DNA of 64,000 nt, taken from positions 1 to 64,000 of the forward strand of contig NZ_JADEUG010000012.1 of assembly GCF_015163665.1 (NCBI RefSeq), in the 5' to 3' direction. The notes under the pieces are model-generated. The model had not been told where the DNA came from, searched no databases, and saw only the letters and a list, made by a program, of their open reading frames with translations. The position numbers and the translations under genes were made by a program. This stretch comes from Xenorhabdus sp. BG5 (GTDB lineage: Bacteria; Pseudomonadota; Gammaproteobacteria; Enterobacterales; Enterobacteriaceae). This document shows, one piece after another, positions 27,978 through 37,461 of the stretch. Each line of letters opens with the position of its first letter. The stretch's first letter is position 1.

Positions 27978-28100
27978 CGAACCTCACTTATTTTTTGTTT
28001 ATCTTTCATCTATCTTGCTGATCATCGCTGTGAGTGATCAAAAACGTTATGATACCTCACAGATACAGACTACCTCTTTTGAAGGAAACTAGGATATATC

Positions 28101-28646
28101 ATGTCAAAAAGTGAGAACAATCTTATCTGGATAGATTTAGAGATGACGGGTTTAGATCCCGAGCGCGATCGCATAATTGAAATTGCGACTATTGTCACCG
28201 ATTCGGAATTGAATATCCTTGCAGAAGGGCCTGTAATTGCGGTTCATCAGCCGGATGCGCAATTGGCATTAATGGATGAATGGAATGTGCGGACGCATAC
28301 TGCGAGTGGATTAGTCGAACGTGTAAAGCACAGCCAGTTTGATAATGTGCAAGCTGAAAAAGCAACCATTGCTTTTCTGGAACAATGGGTGCCGGCAGGA
28401 AAATCACCCATTTGTGGCAATAGTGTGGGGCAGGATCGTCGTTTCCTGTTTCGTTATATGCCAGAGTTGGAAAAGTATTTTCACTACCGTTACCTGGATG
28501 TCAGTACGCTGAAAGAATTGGCCCGTCGTTGGAAGCCTGAAATGCTGTCGGGATTCAGTAAGAAAAATACCCATCAGGCCTTGGATGATATTCGGGAATC
28601 CATTGCTGAATTGGTGTATTACCGTGAGCACTTTATCCAAAAATAA
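28101..28646 (+). CDS. orn: Oligoribonuclease
   Basis: A 181-residue DEDDh 3'-to-5' exonuclease that degrades 2-5 nt RNAs, including pGpG, to mononucleotides; essential in E. coli. The acidic motifs are visible: [16 protein letters not shown] (Exo I), [11 protein letters not shown] (Exo II), and [12 protein letters not shown] with the catalytic His/Asp (Exo III). GAAGGA lies upstream of the ATG. It precedes the tRNA-Gly genes as in E. coli glyVXY. Confidence 0.96.
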   Translation: MSKSENNLIWIDLEMTGLDPERDRIIEIATIVTDSELNILAEGPVIAVHQPDAQLALMDEWNVRTHTASGLVERVKHSQFDNVQAEKATIAFLEQWVPAGKSPICGNSVGQDRRFLFRYMPELEKYFHYRYLDVSTLKELARRWKPEMLSGFSKKNTHQALDDIRESIAELVYYREHFIQK

Positions 28647-28783
28647 AACGTGATCCAAAAATAAAGAGCGGTATTTGATACAAGATTTGTACGTAAATTA
28701 ATCTCTGTATTGATGGTTAAGCGGATTGTTTGCTGGTTTAATCATCAATCGGAGGGAAAATACAATTTTTTGTGTTGTGGGAC

Positions 28784-28811
28784 TTGCCAGAGGAATAATT
28801 TCTCGTATAAT
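28784..28811 (+). promoter_or_regulatory. Promoter of the tRNA-Gly pair
   Basis: TTGCCA (28784-28789) and TATAAT (28806-28811) with a 16-bp spacer, followed by a GC-rich discriminator GCGCTTCCC. A GC-rich discriminator is typical of stable-RNA promoters under stringent control. It starts transcription about 45 nt before the first tRNA. Confidence 0.7.
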
Positions 28812-28863
28812 GCGCTTCCCGTACCGGTGAAGAATTTCAACAGTACGCCATACCAGAATATAT

Positions 28864-28939
<76 letters not shown>

Positions 28940-28993
28940 AATTAAAATTTATTCGGGTATATCAAGTCAGGCTTAATGCAAGCCGTACAAAAT

Positions 28994-29069
<76 letters not shown>

Positions 29070-29110
29070 AATTCGGGACTGTAGATATGATAGAAGTCTG
29101 CAAGTCATAG

Positions 29111-29136
29111 AAAAAAGGGCCTGATGGCCCTTTTTT
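29111..29136. terminator. Bidirectional terminator between tRNA-Gly and the IOR gene
   Basis: AAAAAAGGGCC-TGAT-GGCCCTTTTTT: a GC stem flanked by A and T runs, able to end the tRNA transcript on the plus strand and the oxidoreductase transcript (stop at 29168) on the minus strand. Confidence 0.85.
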
Positions 29137-29167
29137 CGTTATAAGAGAATAAATTACCAACTTATTT

Positions 29168-32100
29168 CTATAACGTTTTCAACAACGCTTCTTTACTTTC
29201 CAACATGCGTTTCATCGCTTTTTGTTTCACATGACCAAAACCACGTACTTGATCAGGCAGTTCTGCGAGTTGCAGGCAAGTTGCCAGATTATTGCGTTCC
29301 ATTTTTTCGATTAAAAAATCAATTAATCGCTCATATTCAAGCAGCAAATTTCTTTCCTGTTTACGCTCTTCCTGATAGCCAAAAATATCAAAAACAGTGC
29401 CACGCAGCGATTTACATGCGGCAAGAAAGCGCAATACAGGAACGATCCACGCACCATATTCCTTTTTTCCTCGTTGGCCTGTACGGGGATCTTTGCGACT
29501 GAAGAGAGGAAGGCTAAGGTGAAAGCGAATGGTATCTGTATTATCAAATTGCGAGTGGAGCTTATCGAAAAAACCGGTTTTAACGTAGAGTCGGGCGACT
29601 TCATATTCATCTTTATACGCCATTAGCTTGAATAAGTTTTCAGCAACGGATTGAGTGATTTCTTCTGCATCGATCTGCTGAGCCACCATTTGAACCTGGG
29701 CAATACGGCTAAGATAACGCATCGCATATTTTTCATTTTGATAATCAACCAGAAATTGATACCGATGCATAATGAGATCGTCCAAACTTTTTATATTTTC
29801 TTGCGGCGTAATATTGAGGTGTTTTTGCAGAATATCGGGTTGTGCTGCCGCGATGCGGCCGATACAGAAAGCTCGTCGGGCATTATCTGCTGAGGCTCCC
29901 AGTTCTTGCATGGCATTGTCGATGGCAGGTAATGTGATTGGAAGCTTGCCGAGCTGCCAGGCATAACCTATTAATATGATATTTGTTTGATCTCTGTCAC
30001 CGACTAGATGAGCAGCCATTATTTCTGCATCAATGGAAAGTAATGTTTGTGTATGTTGATTCAGGGTATCTAGCATTTTGGGGTGATCCAAATCCAGCAT
30101 AGGGGAACGAAGCATCGTGCCGATTTGGGTTTCATGGGTGTTCAGTATGCATTTTGTTGATCCCCTTGACATCACTTCCAGTGCATTTTGCCCTGTGGCA
30201 GCCACCAAATCAGCGGCAATAACCAGATTAGCGCGCCCGCGATCAATCCTGACTTGATGCAGTTTATCCTTGTCATGGCATAGCCGAACATGGGTTATGG
30301 CTTCCCCGCCTTTTTGCGCAAATCCGGTAAAATTGAGCAGACTCACAAAGCCGTTATCTAATTGTGCAGCATTGGCAAGTAGATGCCCTGCGGTGACGAT
30401 ACCTGTACCGCCGATACCGACTAACAGGATTTCATAAGGTGTTTCGGCAGAAGCCAGTGTTGGTTGAGGTAGTTTGTGGATAATTTTATCTAACTCAGTC
30501 TGTGCGATAATCTTACTGAGATCTGCACGTGGGTTGGCATTTTCGACAGTGATAAAGCTGGGGCAGAATCCTTTCAGGCAGGACAGATCTGAATTGCAAA
30601 CGTGTTGGTCTATCTTGCGTTTAGTGCCTAAAGGCGTTTTGACTGGAATGACGGCAAGGCAATTTGATTGTATTTGACAGTCACCACATCCCTCACAGAC
30701 CCATTCATTGATGACGGCGCGCCGCGTTACTTTTGGCGCTAACCCCCGTTTTCTTTTACGACGTAGTTCTGTGGCACAGGCTTGATCGTAGATGAGTACC
30801 GTTACGCCAACGATATCTCGAAGATGTTTCTGAACATCTTCGAGATAATCTCGTTCATAGAGCTTCACATTGGCAAGAAGACGGTTTTTATATTTATCCA
30901 TGTCATCCGTCACGACAACCACTTCTTTCACACCTTCAGCAATCATTAAAGAAGCAATTTGCGATAGGGTGATATTTCCATCCAGCGGTTGCCCACCTGT
31001 CATCGCCACAGCATCATTGAACAGCAATTTGTAAGTAATGTGGCTTCCTGCGGCGACTGATTGGCGAATGGCTAAGTGACCAGAATGGAAATAGGTGCCA
31101 TCGCCCAGATTTTGAAAGACATGGGAGCGATTGACAAATGGGGCATGTCCTATCCAGTCGACACCTTCTCCCCCCATTGGCAAGAGGCCGTTTCCAGTGT
31201 TGCGATCCATCCACGTAGCCATAACATGGCATCCAATACCAGGCTGAGCTTGGCTACCGTCTGGTAAGCGAGTTGAAGTGCTATGAGGGCACCCAGCGCA
31301 AAAATACGGTGTGCGTTTGGGCAAAGTCGCATCGTGCTGACTGGTAGTCGTTGACCATTCTGGTGGTACGGAGAGAAATAAATTGAATTGTTGTAACCAT
31401 CCAGAAAGTGGGGCGGCAAGGCGTGAAGGGCGCAGTTCGACGTCAGCGGGTAACAATTTCTGACCAAGATGGTTATGTTTACCTATCAGATTGGTCATTT
31501 TCTGTAACTTAACTAATTGATGAGCCAGCAACATCTCAACGATGGCTGCTTTTTCTTCAATAATAAAAATATGACTGACTTGGGTAGCAAGCTCGCTGAG
31601 AAGCGGCGATAAAGGATAAACCAAACGGACATGGAGAAAAGCGACACCTTGTTGGGCTAGTTCAGAAGGCGTGAGGCCCCCGACACGCAGGGCTTCCATA
31701 ACATCCTGATGGGCCTTACCAACCGTTACCAATAAAGCATGTGGGTGTTTGCAGGGGGCGAGCAGGTAATCAATGGGATTAAGTTTAGCGAACTCTTCGA
31801 CGGCTTTTAGTTTATAGGCCAGGCGCTTTTCAATTTGTGGGCCAGGGAGATCAGGCCAGCGCCAATGCAATCCATCGGGGCCAGGATCAACGTGGGGAAT
31901 TTTATAATCAGGGAATGGCTTGCTTTCTCTGACGGTACCGCTTTCCACAACTTCACTGATTGCTTTAAAGCCAAACCATGCACCGCTGACACGTGATGCT
32001 GCCCAGCCCCATAAACCGACACTCATATAATCGGCAACTGATGCTGGGTGCAAAACAGGCATACTCCATGCCATCATCGCGAGATCAGATTGGTGAGACA

Positions 32101-32530
32101 TGGAAGAAGAGACACAACCGTGATCGTCGCCGGCAATAACCAGCACACCACCGGTTGGTGAGGAGCCGTAGGCATTGCCATGTTTAAGTGCATCACCGGA
32201 ACGATCGACACCTGGCCCTTTGCCGTACCACATACCAAAAACGCCGTTAACCTGTCGGTCTGGATCTGTTTCGACTTTTTGTGTTCCTATCAGTGCATCG
32301 GCTGCGAGATCTTCATTGACGGCAGGTTGAAAACGAATGCTGGCTTGGATAAGTTCTTTGCTGTGTTGCCATAATGTTTGATCTAAGCGGGCTAAAGGAG
32401 AGCCTCGATAACCTGAAACAAACCCCGCCGTGTTGAGATTGTGGATTTCATCCAACTCAGCTTGAGCGAGTAGAAGGTCAACCAGCGCCTCAGTGCCCGT
32501 GACAAATTTAGATTGATAATGTCGAGCCAT
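29168..32530 (-). CDS. Indolepyruvate ferredoxin oxidoreductase, single-chain type
   Basis: A 1120-residue fused enzyme predicted to decarboxylate aryl 2-oxoacids (indolepyruvate, phenylpyruvate, hydroxyphenylpyruvate) oxidatively to arylacetyl-CoA, passing electrons to ferredoxin. The N-terminal part is the alpha-like pyrimidine-binding region (FVSGYRGSPLARLDQTLW). A thiamine diphosphate region follows around 400-560 (PYFCAGCPHSTSTRLP, GIGCHVMATWMDRNTGN, HVFQNLGDGTYFHSG). A cysteine-rich Fe-S segment follows (CEGCGDCQIQSNC, LSCLKGFCPSF). The gamma-like domain starts near LLVGIGGTGIVTAGHLL. Fused versions are best known from alpha- and betaproteobacteria, whereas archaeal enzymes are two-subunit. 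The gene lies between tRNA-Gly copies where E. coli has nothing, which suggests acquisition. No ferredoxin gene or arylacetyl-CoA pathway is next to it. Confidence 0.88.
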   Translation of the reverse strand: MARHYQSKFVTGTEALVDLLLAQAELDEIHNLNTAGFVSGYRGSPLARLDQTLWQHSKELIQASIRFQPAVNEDLAADALIGTQKVETDPDRQVNGVFGMWYGKGPGVDRSGDALKHGNAYGSSPTGGVLVIAGDDHGCVSSSMSHQSDLAMMAWSMPVLHPASVADYMSVGLWGWAASRVSGAWFGFKAISEVVESGTVRESKPFPDYKIPHVDPGPDGLHWRWPDLPGPQIEKRLAYKLKAVEEFAKLNPIDYLLAPCKHPHALLVTVGKAHQDVMEALRVGGLTPSELAQQGVAFLHVRLVYPLSPLLSELATQVSHIFIIEEKAAIVEMLLAHQLVKLQKMTNLIGKHNHLGQKLLPADVELRPSRLAAPLSGWLQQFNLFLSVPPEWSTTTSQHDATLPKRTPYFCAGCPHSTSTRLPDGSQAQPGIGCHVMATWMDRNTGNGLLPMGGEGVDWIGHAPFVNRSHVFQNLGDGTYFHSGHLAIRQSVAAGSHITYKLLFNDAVAMTGGQPLDGNITLSQIASLMIAEGVKEVVVVTDDMDKYKNRLLANVKLYERDYLEDVQKHLRDIVGVTVLIYDQACATELRRKRKRGLAPKVTRRAVINEWVCEGCGDCQIQSNCLAVIPVKTPLGTKRKIDQHVCNSDLSCLKGFCPSFITVENANPRADLSKIIAQTELDKIIHKLPQPTLASAETPYEILLVGIGGTGIVTAGHLLANAAQLDNGFVSLLNFTGFAQKGGEAITHVRLCHDKDKLHQVRIDRGRANLVIAADLVAATGQNALEVMSRGSTKCILNTHETQIGTMLRSPMLDLDHPKMLDTLNQHTQTLLSIDAEIMAAHLVGDRDQTNIILIGYAWQLGKLPITLPAIDNAMQELGASADNARRAFCIGRIAAAQPDILQKHLNITPQENIKSLDDLIMHRYQFLVDYQNEKYAMRYLSRIAQVQMVAQQIDAEEITQSVAENLFKLMAYKDEYEVARLYVKTGFFDKLHSQFDNTDTIRFHLSLPLFSRKDPRTGQRGKKEYGAWIVPVLRFLAACKSLRGTVFDIFGYQEERKQERNLLLEYERLIDFLIEKMERNNLATCLQLAELPDQVRGFGHVKQKAMKRMLESKEALLKTL

Positions 32531-32913
32531 GTTCCTGACCCTCTCTTAAGAGAATAATCATCTAAGTAACAACGAAAATTGTTGTTAATCTATTTCCACA
32601 AAATCGTTAGGACAAGCATAAATCTTATTAGATGTTGGTTAATTGTTTATTTAATGTTAACTCTATGCTGTTTGGTATTCCAGATAACTGTTGGGGTGAT
32701 GGTAGGGATTTTTTATGCCAGGCGGGAGTGAGTGTCTTTTGAGCGTTTAGCATGGGAGTAAATGCAAAGAACTTGCCATTCTATTTTAACATGTTCATAA
32801 TGGCGCCCACTCTTGATATGCAGGATCTAAGAATTACCTATAACTCATAAGGTTAACAGGCTTCAAAATCAGCATTCGGGTATCTTAAGCTAATAACATT
32901 AGCTGTCAGCGAC
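32531..32913. other. Intergenic region upstream of the IOR gene and third tRNA
   Basis: A 383-nt spacer that must hold the minus-strand promoter of the oxidoreductase gene and the plus-strand promoter of the third tRNA-Gly. I see candidate AT-rich boxes but no promoter I would place, and no gene. Confidence 0.5.
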
Positions 32914-32989
<76 letters not shown>

Positions 32990-33575
32990 ATTTCCTCCAT
33001 TTTGTTATCTTCTTCCCATAAAAATATTTGTGTTTGTATTTTATCTATTTTTTCGTTCTGCTTTTTCCTTTGAATAAGAAAAATCAATTATCAAAACTGC
33101 ATTAACATGCTAAACCGACATTATTTAGGCATAGAGATTGTCGGATAACTTTACTTGTTCTATCGCATTATTGCGGGATAGAGGTGAGGAATATTAACTT
33201 TTTATACATGGATCATCATAACATTCATTATCACGATAGCGCTGGAATTTGATATCGCTTTTCTGACTAATTCACAGGAATATATTTCAGTGCATTGAAA
33301 AGTAAAATTTTTTGTTGGCACTGGAAAGGTAATATCCCTCATGATCACCATTGAGATCCTGCGTCTGTAGAATAATTGCAGCAGGTATTAATGACATTCA
33401 TAGATTCTGCTCTTTGCGATATTTAACATCTGTATTGTCGTTATGCTTCTCCTAAATAGGGGCAATTATCTTCGTGTATTCATCGCTGGTGCTGATTAAA
33501 AGACCTCTTTTCTTGACCTTTAAAAAATCGTAGCTAAATGGGTTTTCATAATACTGAGAGTATCAGATGTTGGAG

Positions 33576-33608
33576 TTCCTTACCCCGTGCGCCGCGCGGG
33601 GTAAGGAA
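33576..33608 (+). promoter_or_regulatory. Long perfect hairpin in the leader of the HpaB-like gene
   Basis: TTCCTTACCCCG (33576-33587) and CGGGGTAAGGAA (33597-33608) form a perfect 12-bp stem, which can extend to 15 pairs with one G-U, leaving a 3-nt loop. It lies 48 nt before the ATG at 33657. There is no T run, so it is not a simple terminator; it could be a leader structure or a regulator site. The rest of the 667-nt spacer (32990-33656) is AT-rich and shows no gene I would support. Confidence 0.6.
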
Positions 33609-33656
33609 TACTCCTGCCATTTTGAAACGCTATTTAGCGATAGGAGTATAGAAGCG

Positions 33657-35090
33657 ATGATAAGAACTGGAGAAAGATATCTTGATGATTTGCGTGATGG
33701 TCGAACCATTTTTATCAACGGGGAGAAGATCACAAATCATGTGGATCATCCAGCGTTTAAGAATGCCATTAGATCGGTTGCAAACTTATATGATTATAAA
33801 GTTGAACATGCCGATAAGATGACTTTTAAGACCGAAACAGGCGAGCAGATTGGCCTGTATTGGCAATTACCGTCTACACCGGAAAAATTAATTGCTCGTG
33901 GTCAGGCTGCATATGAGTGGGCTAAGCAGACAGTAGGTTGGCTTGGAAGAAGCCCTGATTATGTCGCATCAGCTCTTACCGGAATGATAACGCATATCGA
34001 GTTATTTGAATCTTATTCACAAGAACGGGCCGATGCTTTGCGAAATTATTTTTCCTATGCGAGTGAGAAAGATCTTTATTTGACTTATGCGTTGATTAAC
34101 CCACAAGGCGACCGTTCAAAAACACCTGGTGAGCATACTAAAAATATTTACCACACTCTTGGTGTAGTGGAAAAGAATGCTAAGGGGATTATTGTCAGAG
34201 GGGCAAAAATGTTGGCAACAGGGGCCGCTCTGGCAGATGAAGTTTTGGTTGGTACACATTATCCCTTTAAACAGGGAATTGATGAGCGATATGCACTCTC
34301 TTTCGCTCTGCCACTTAATACCAAAGGCATCAAAATCATTTCAAGAAAATCTTACGAATTAGGGGCAAATCCCAGGGATTATCCTCTATCGTCTCGGTTC
34401 GATGAAAATGATTCAATGATCTATTTTGATGATGTGCTGGTGCCTTGGGAAAGGGTGTTTGTCTTCGAAGACATTGAAATGTGCCTCACGCAGTTAGACT
34501 CAACGGCAACAGAAGTAATGATGGATACCCAAAGCCTGGCTCGTTATGCTGTGAAGTTGCATTTTTTGGCCGGATTGGCTCAGGCGATGGCTGAAACAAA
34601 CGGTGTTGAGCAGATCCCCGCGGTGAAGGAATCACTTGCACAGTTAGCCTGCTATGCAATGAATGTCGAAGGGCTGTTCAATAGCGTATTTCATTGCCCT
34701 AAAGTTGATAACGGGTTTTATATACCGGATAAAACACTGCTTTACACCTATCGGGTTATCTCGCAGTCAATATATCCCAAGGTATTAGAAACAATAAGGA
34801 AGTTAGCTGGTGGTGGCATTTTGATGTTGCCATCAAGTGAGGCAGATTTAGAAGATAGTGAAATTTTAGGCATCATTGAGAAAACACAATATTCGTCAAT
34901 TGCTTCTCCTGTCGAAAGGGTCAGGTTGATGAAGTTGGTGTGGGATGCGGTTGGGTCAGAGTTTGCTTCAAGGCATCTCCAATATGAGTTGTTTTATGCA
35001 GGAGCCCCTTATCAGACGTTAGGGCGTCTTTATAAGCAGTACGATTGGGAAGCGTCCAGAGCATTGGTGGAGAAGATAAGAATACGTTAA
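33657..35090 (+). CDS. HpaB/PvcC-type FADH2-dependent aromatic monooxygenase
   Basis: A 477-residue protein of the 4-hydroxyphenylacetate 3-hydroxylase oxygenase family. Its start, MIRTGERYLDDLRDGRTIFINGEKI, and later segments (TYALINPQGDRSK; VVEKNAKGIIVRGAKMLATGAALADEVLVGT; RKLAGGGILMLPSSEADLED) are typical. Such enzymes ortho-hydroxylate phenols using reduced flavin delivered by a separate reductase (HpaC type); none is encoded nearby. ATG at 33657 was chosen over the longer open frame because AGGAG precedes it and the family begins here. Substrate is uncertain: 4-hydroxyphenylacetate or a tyrosine-derived natural-product precursor (PvcC-like) are both possible. It sits after the third tRNA-Gly in a position empty in E. 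coli, next to the IOR gene, so both may belong to an acquired aromatic metabolism patch. Confidence 0.88.
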   Translation: MIRTGERYLDDLRDGRTIFINGEKITNHVDHPAFKNAIRSVANLYDYKVEHADKMTFKTETGEQIGLYWQLPSTPEKLIARGQAAYEWAKQTVGWLGRSPDYVASALTGMITHIELFESYSQERADALRNYFSYASEKDLYLTYALINPQGDRSKTPGEHTKNIYHTLGVVEKNAKGIIVRGAKMLATGAALADEVLVGTHYPFKQGIDERYALSFALPLNTKGIKIISRKSYELGANPRDYPLSSRFDENDSMIYFDDVLVPWERVFVFEDIEMCLTQLDSTATEVMMDTQSLARYAVKLHFLAGLAQAMAETNGVEQIPAVKESLAQLACYAMNVEGLFNSVFHCPKVDNGFYIPDKTLLYTYRVISQSIYPKVLETIRKLAGGGILMLPSSEADLEDSEILGIIEKTQYSSIASPVERVRLMKLVWDAVGSEFASRHLQYELFYAGAPYQTLGRLYKQYDWEASRALVEKIRIR

Positions 35091-35135
35091 TTTGGGGCAT
35101 GGAGACGTAGTCGGTAAGGAATAATGAGTAAGGAA

Positions 35136-35162
35136 AAGTGCCAGCGTGGAATGTTGGCACTT
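35136..35162 (+). terminator. Weak hairpin after the HpaB-like gene
   Basis: AAGTGCCA (35136-35143) pairs with TTGGCACTT (35154-35162) around a 10-nt loop. Only a short T-containing tail follows. It lies 46 nt past the stop and is a plausible but weak terminator. Confidence 0.4.
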
Positions 35163-35349
35163 ATTGCAAACCCCACCCAAAATAAATTGTCGATAAAGCG
35201 CTTGCTATCCTGCCCCAACAGGTCCATAATGCCGCCTCATTTTTGAGTGGGCAGAGGAAAATTTCTCCACTAGCGTCTAGAATGGATGAGTAAGCTATTA
35301 CTTTGCTGCTGGTTTCTGGTGTTCTTGACTAGAACTCAATTCTTGTTTT

Positions 35350-35588
35350 TTATCCACAGTTTTTAACATTATCACCTTATTTAGTCACTTGATGATACTC
35401 TACTTGTTACACAGAGTTATCCACAGGAGGCTGCTTTGTATTTGCTTTTTTTGACTTATCATTCACAACAACAGTTCAAACTTAACTTATTGATTAATTA
35501 AAGTAATTAACCTAATTTAAAAATAATATGATCAACATTTATTCTCTGTTTGTTAGTTGATCAGCAAAGTATTTTTATTTTATTCACA
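35350..35588. other. datA: DnaA-box cluster with IHF site, likely datA locus
   Basis: Two TTATCCACA boxes (35350-35358 and 35417-35425), one TTATTCACA (35580-35588) and one single-mismatch box TCATTCACA (35459-35467) all lie in the same orientation within 240 bp. A perfect IHF consensus (AATCAATAAGTTA on the minus strand, 35483-35495) lies among them. In E. coli, datA, the locus that uses DnaA boxes and IHF to promote DnaA-ATP hydrolysis and prevent re-initiation, lies between the glyVXY tRNA genes and queG. Here the cluster lies between the last tRNA-Gly and queG. Boxes and synteny are seen or recalled; function is inferred. The rest of the 35091-35633 spacer holds no gene. Confidence 0.75.
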
Positions 35589-35633
35589 AGGAAATGACCG
35601 GTTTTTTTTACCAGAAACTTAGGTGATTAATTA

Positions 35634-36791
35634 TTAGGCATCTCTGGGTAATCCTTTGGTTATTGCTCTTATCAAGCGTTTTTGTTGTGAGGTTTGAACC
35701 TCAATGGCATTAGCATTCCGGCGGGCTATTTGTTGGGTTATCGCCCAGTGGATATGTTCATCCAAAACTTCACTTAAGCCGACCCTTTTTTCCAATGCTA
35801 ACACGATGTCGTCTTGATACGGTGCATTACCCAGGGCGACGGAAATGTTGCGTAACCAGCGCGAATATCCAATACGGCGAATTGCCGACCCTTCCGTGAT
35901 ACGCAGAAACTTTTCCTCACTCCAATTGAATAACTCTAGCAGGTCAGGGGCATGCAGTGCGGCACGTGGGCTAAAGTCAGTTTCATCTGTTAATTGAGAA
36001 AAGCGGTTCCAGGGGCAAATAAGCTGGCAATCATCGCAACCATAAATCCGGTTACCCATCAGTGGGCGAAATTCTTCTGGAATGGCACCTTCTAATTCAA
36101 TGGTCAGATAAGAGATGCAGCGTCGGGCATCAATGGTGTAAGGCGCAACAATGGCACCGGTTGGACAAGTTGTCATGCAGGCTACGCAGCGTCCGCATTG
36201 TTCCTCTTGTGGAATATCAATGGGCAGGGGAAGATTAATCAGTAATTCACCAAGGAAAAACCAGGAGCCAGATTCACGATTTAATATAAGTGAGTGTTTA
36301 CCAACCCAGCCAAGCCCCGCTTTTTCTGCCAGAGGACGCTCCATAATCGGAGCGGAATCGACAAAAGGTCGAAAATTCAAAGTTCCCTGATATTCATGAG
36401 CGCTGCAATATTCTTGGATCTTGTCGCCCAGTTTTTTGAGACGCTGACGCAGCAGTTTATGATAATCTCGGCCCAACGAATAGCGGCTAATATAACCCAT
36501 TTGCGGATTGTTAAGCGTACTGGCAAACGCCGCTTTAGCAGGCAGATAATTCATGCGTACACTGATAACCCGCAAAGTCCCCGGCAGAAGCTCGTGGGGA
36601 CGGGCGCGCATCATACCGTGACGAGTCATCCAGTCCATTTCGCCATGATATTGCTTATCAAGCCATTCCTGTAGCTTTGGTTCTTCTGCCGATAAATCAG
36701 TGTCACAGATGCCGATTTGCTGGAAGCCAAGGGAAAGGCCCCATTGCTTGATGTTGGTTGCCAGAAGATGCAGATCGAGAGGGGTTGCCAT
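35634..36791 (-). CDS. queG: Epoxyqueuosine reductase QueG
   Basis: A 385-residue cobalamin- and Fe-S-dependent enzyme that reduces epoxyqueuosine to queuosine in tRNA wobble position 34. Two [4Fe-4S] motifs are visible (CGRCVACMTTCPTGAI and CDDCQLICPWNRF), along with the GWVGKHSLILN region and the family RPFVDSAPIMERPLAEKAG. The C-terminus has HEAT-like repeats. ATG at 36791 gives the usual length. In E. coli it is followed by nnr overlapping tsaE; here tsaE starts 205 nt away on the other strand with no nnr. Confidence 0.96.
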   Translation of the reverse strand: MATPLDLHLLATNIKQWGLSLGFQQIGICDTDLSAEEPKLQEWLDKQYHGEMDWMTRHGMMRARPHELLPGTLRVISVRMNYLPAKAAFASTLNNPQMGYISRYSLGRDYHKLLRQRLKKLGDKIQEYCSAHEYQGTLNFRPFVDSAPIMERPLAEKAGLGWVGKHSLILNRESGSWFFLGELLINLPLPIDIPQEEQCGRCVACMTTCPTGAIVAPYTIDARRCISYLTIELEGAIPEEFRPLMGNRIYGCDDCQLICPWNRFSQLTDETDFSPRAALHAPDLLELFNWSEEKFLRITEGSAIRRIGYSRWLRNISVALGNAPYQDDIVLALEKRVGLSEVLDEHIHWAITQQIARRNANAIEVQTSQQKRLIRAITKGLPRDA

Positions 36792-36996
36792 GAAATATCA
36801 AATTACTGCTGAAAGAGAGGAGTTAGCTTAACACAGAGGGAATTGAATACAAAAAATGCGATATATAGCTGTTACGGTAGCACAGAAGATAGTAAATGAT
36901 AATGTCTGAATTATGTTATGGTTACTGGTTAGCTATTTAACTGATATGTCTACCTGATTAGTTTCTCATTCAATAAATCAAAACAGATATTTTTCA

Positions 36997-37461
36997 ATGA
37001 AAGAACTCGTTTTATCACTTCCAAATGAAAATGCCACAGTTGCATTGGGTAATGCAGTGGCGGCAGTTGGCGATCGCGGCTATGTTATTTATCTATATGG
37101 CGATCTTGGTGCGGGAAAAACCACATTCAGCCGTGGTTTTCTGCAAGCTCTCGGCCACCAGGGGCATGTGAAAAGTCCGACTTATACGTTAGTCGAGCCT
37201 TATGCCTTACAACCACGGCCTGTCTACCATTTCGATCTTTACCGTCTGGCTGATCCTGAAGAGCTGGAGTTTATGGGGATCCGGGATTATTTCCATCAGG
37301 ACTCCATTTGTCTGGTGGAATGGCCCCAGCAGGGCGCTGGCGTTTTGCCTGATGCAGATATTGAGTTGCACCTGAGTTATGACAGTGAAGGGCGCCAGGC
37401 ACGTTTTATTGCGTTATCTGAATATGGTGAAAGTCTGTTGGATAATTTGAAGTCCTTATGA
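36997..37461 (+). CDS. tsaE: tRNA threonylcarbamoyladenosine ATPase TsaE
   Basis: A 154-residue P-loop ATPase that partners TsaB and TsaD in making t6A at tRNA position 37. Walker A is [14 protein letters not shown] near residue 33; the switch region [18 protein letters not shown], and the late LVEWPQQG are family hallmarks. Its stop overlaps the amiB start by 4 nt (ATGA), indicating one operon with amiB-mutL-miaA-hfq, as in E. coli. Confidence 0.95.
   Translation: MKELVLSLPNENATVALGNAVAAVGDRGYVIYLYGDLGAGKTTFSRGFLQALGHQGHVKSPTYTLVEPYALQPRPVYHFDLYRLADPEELEFMGIRDYFHQDSICLVEWPQQGAGVLPDADIELHLSYDSEGRQARFIALSEYGESLLDNLKSL

Noticed and set aside
33208..33252. A 14-codon frame rich in His (MDHHNIHYHDSAGI) upstream of the HpaB-like gene, resembling an attenuator leader peptide
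   Set aside because: The nearest GAGG is about 16 nt before the ATG, too far for initiation, there is no terminator/antiterminator pair after it, and the downstream gene is not a histidine gene. Probably chance in AT-rich DNA.
35350..35588. Chromosomal origin oriC
   Set aside because: DnaA boxes are present, but there is no run of 13-mer unwinding elements, few GATC sites, and no mnmG/mioC/dnaA neighbours. The datA reading fits the position better.
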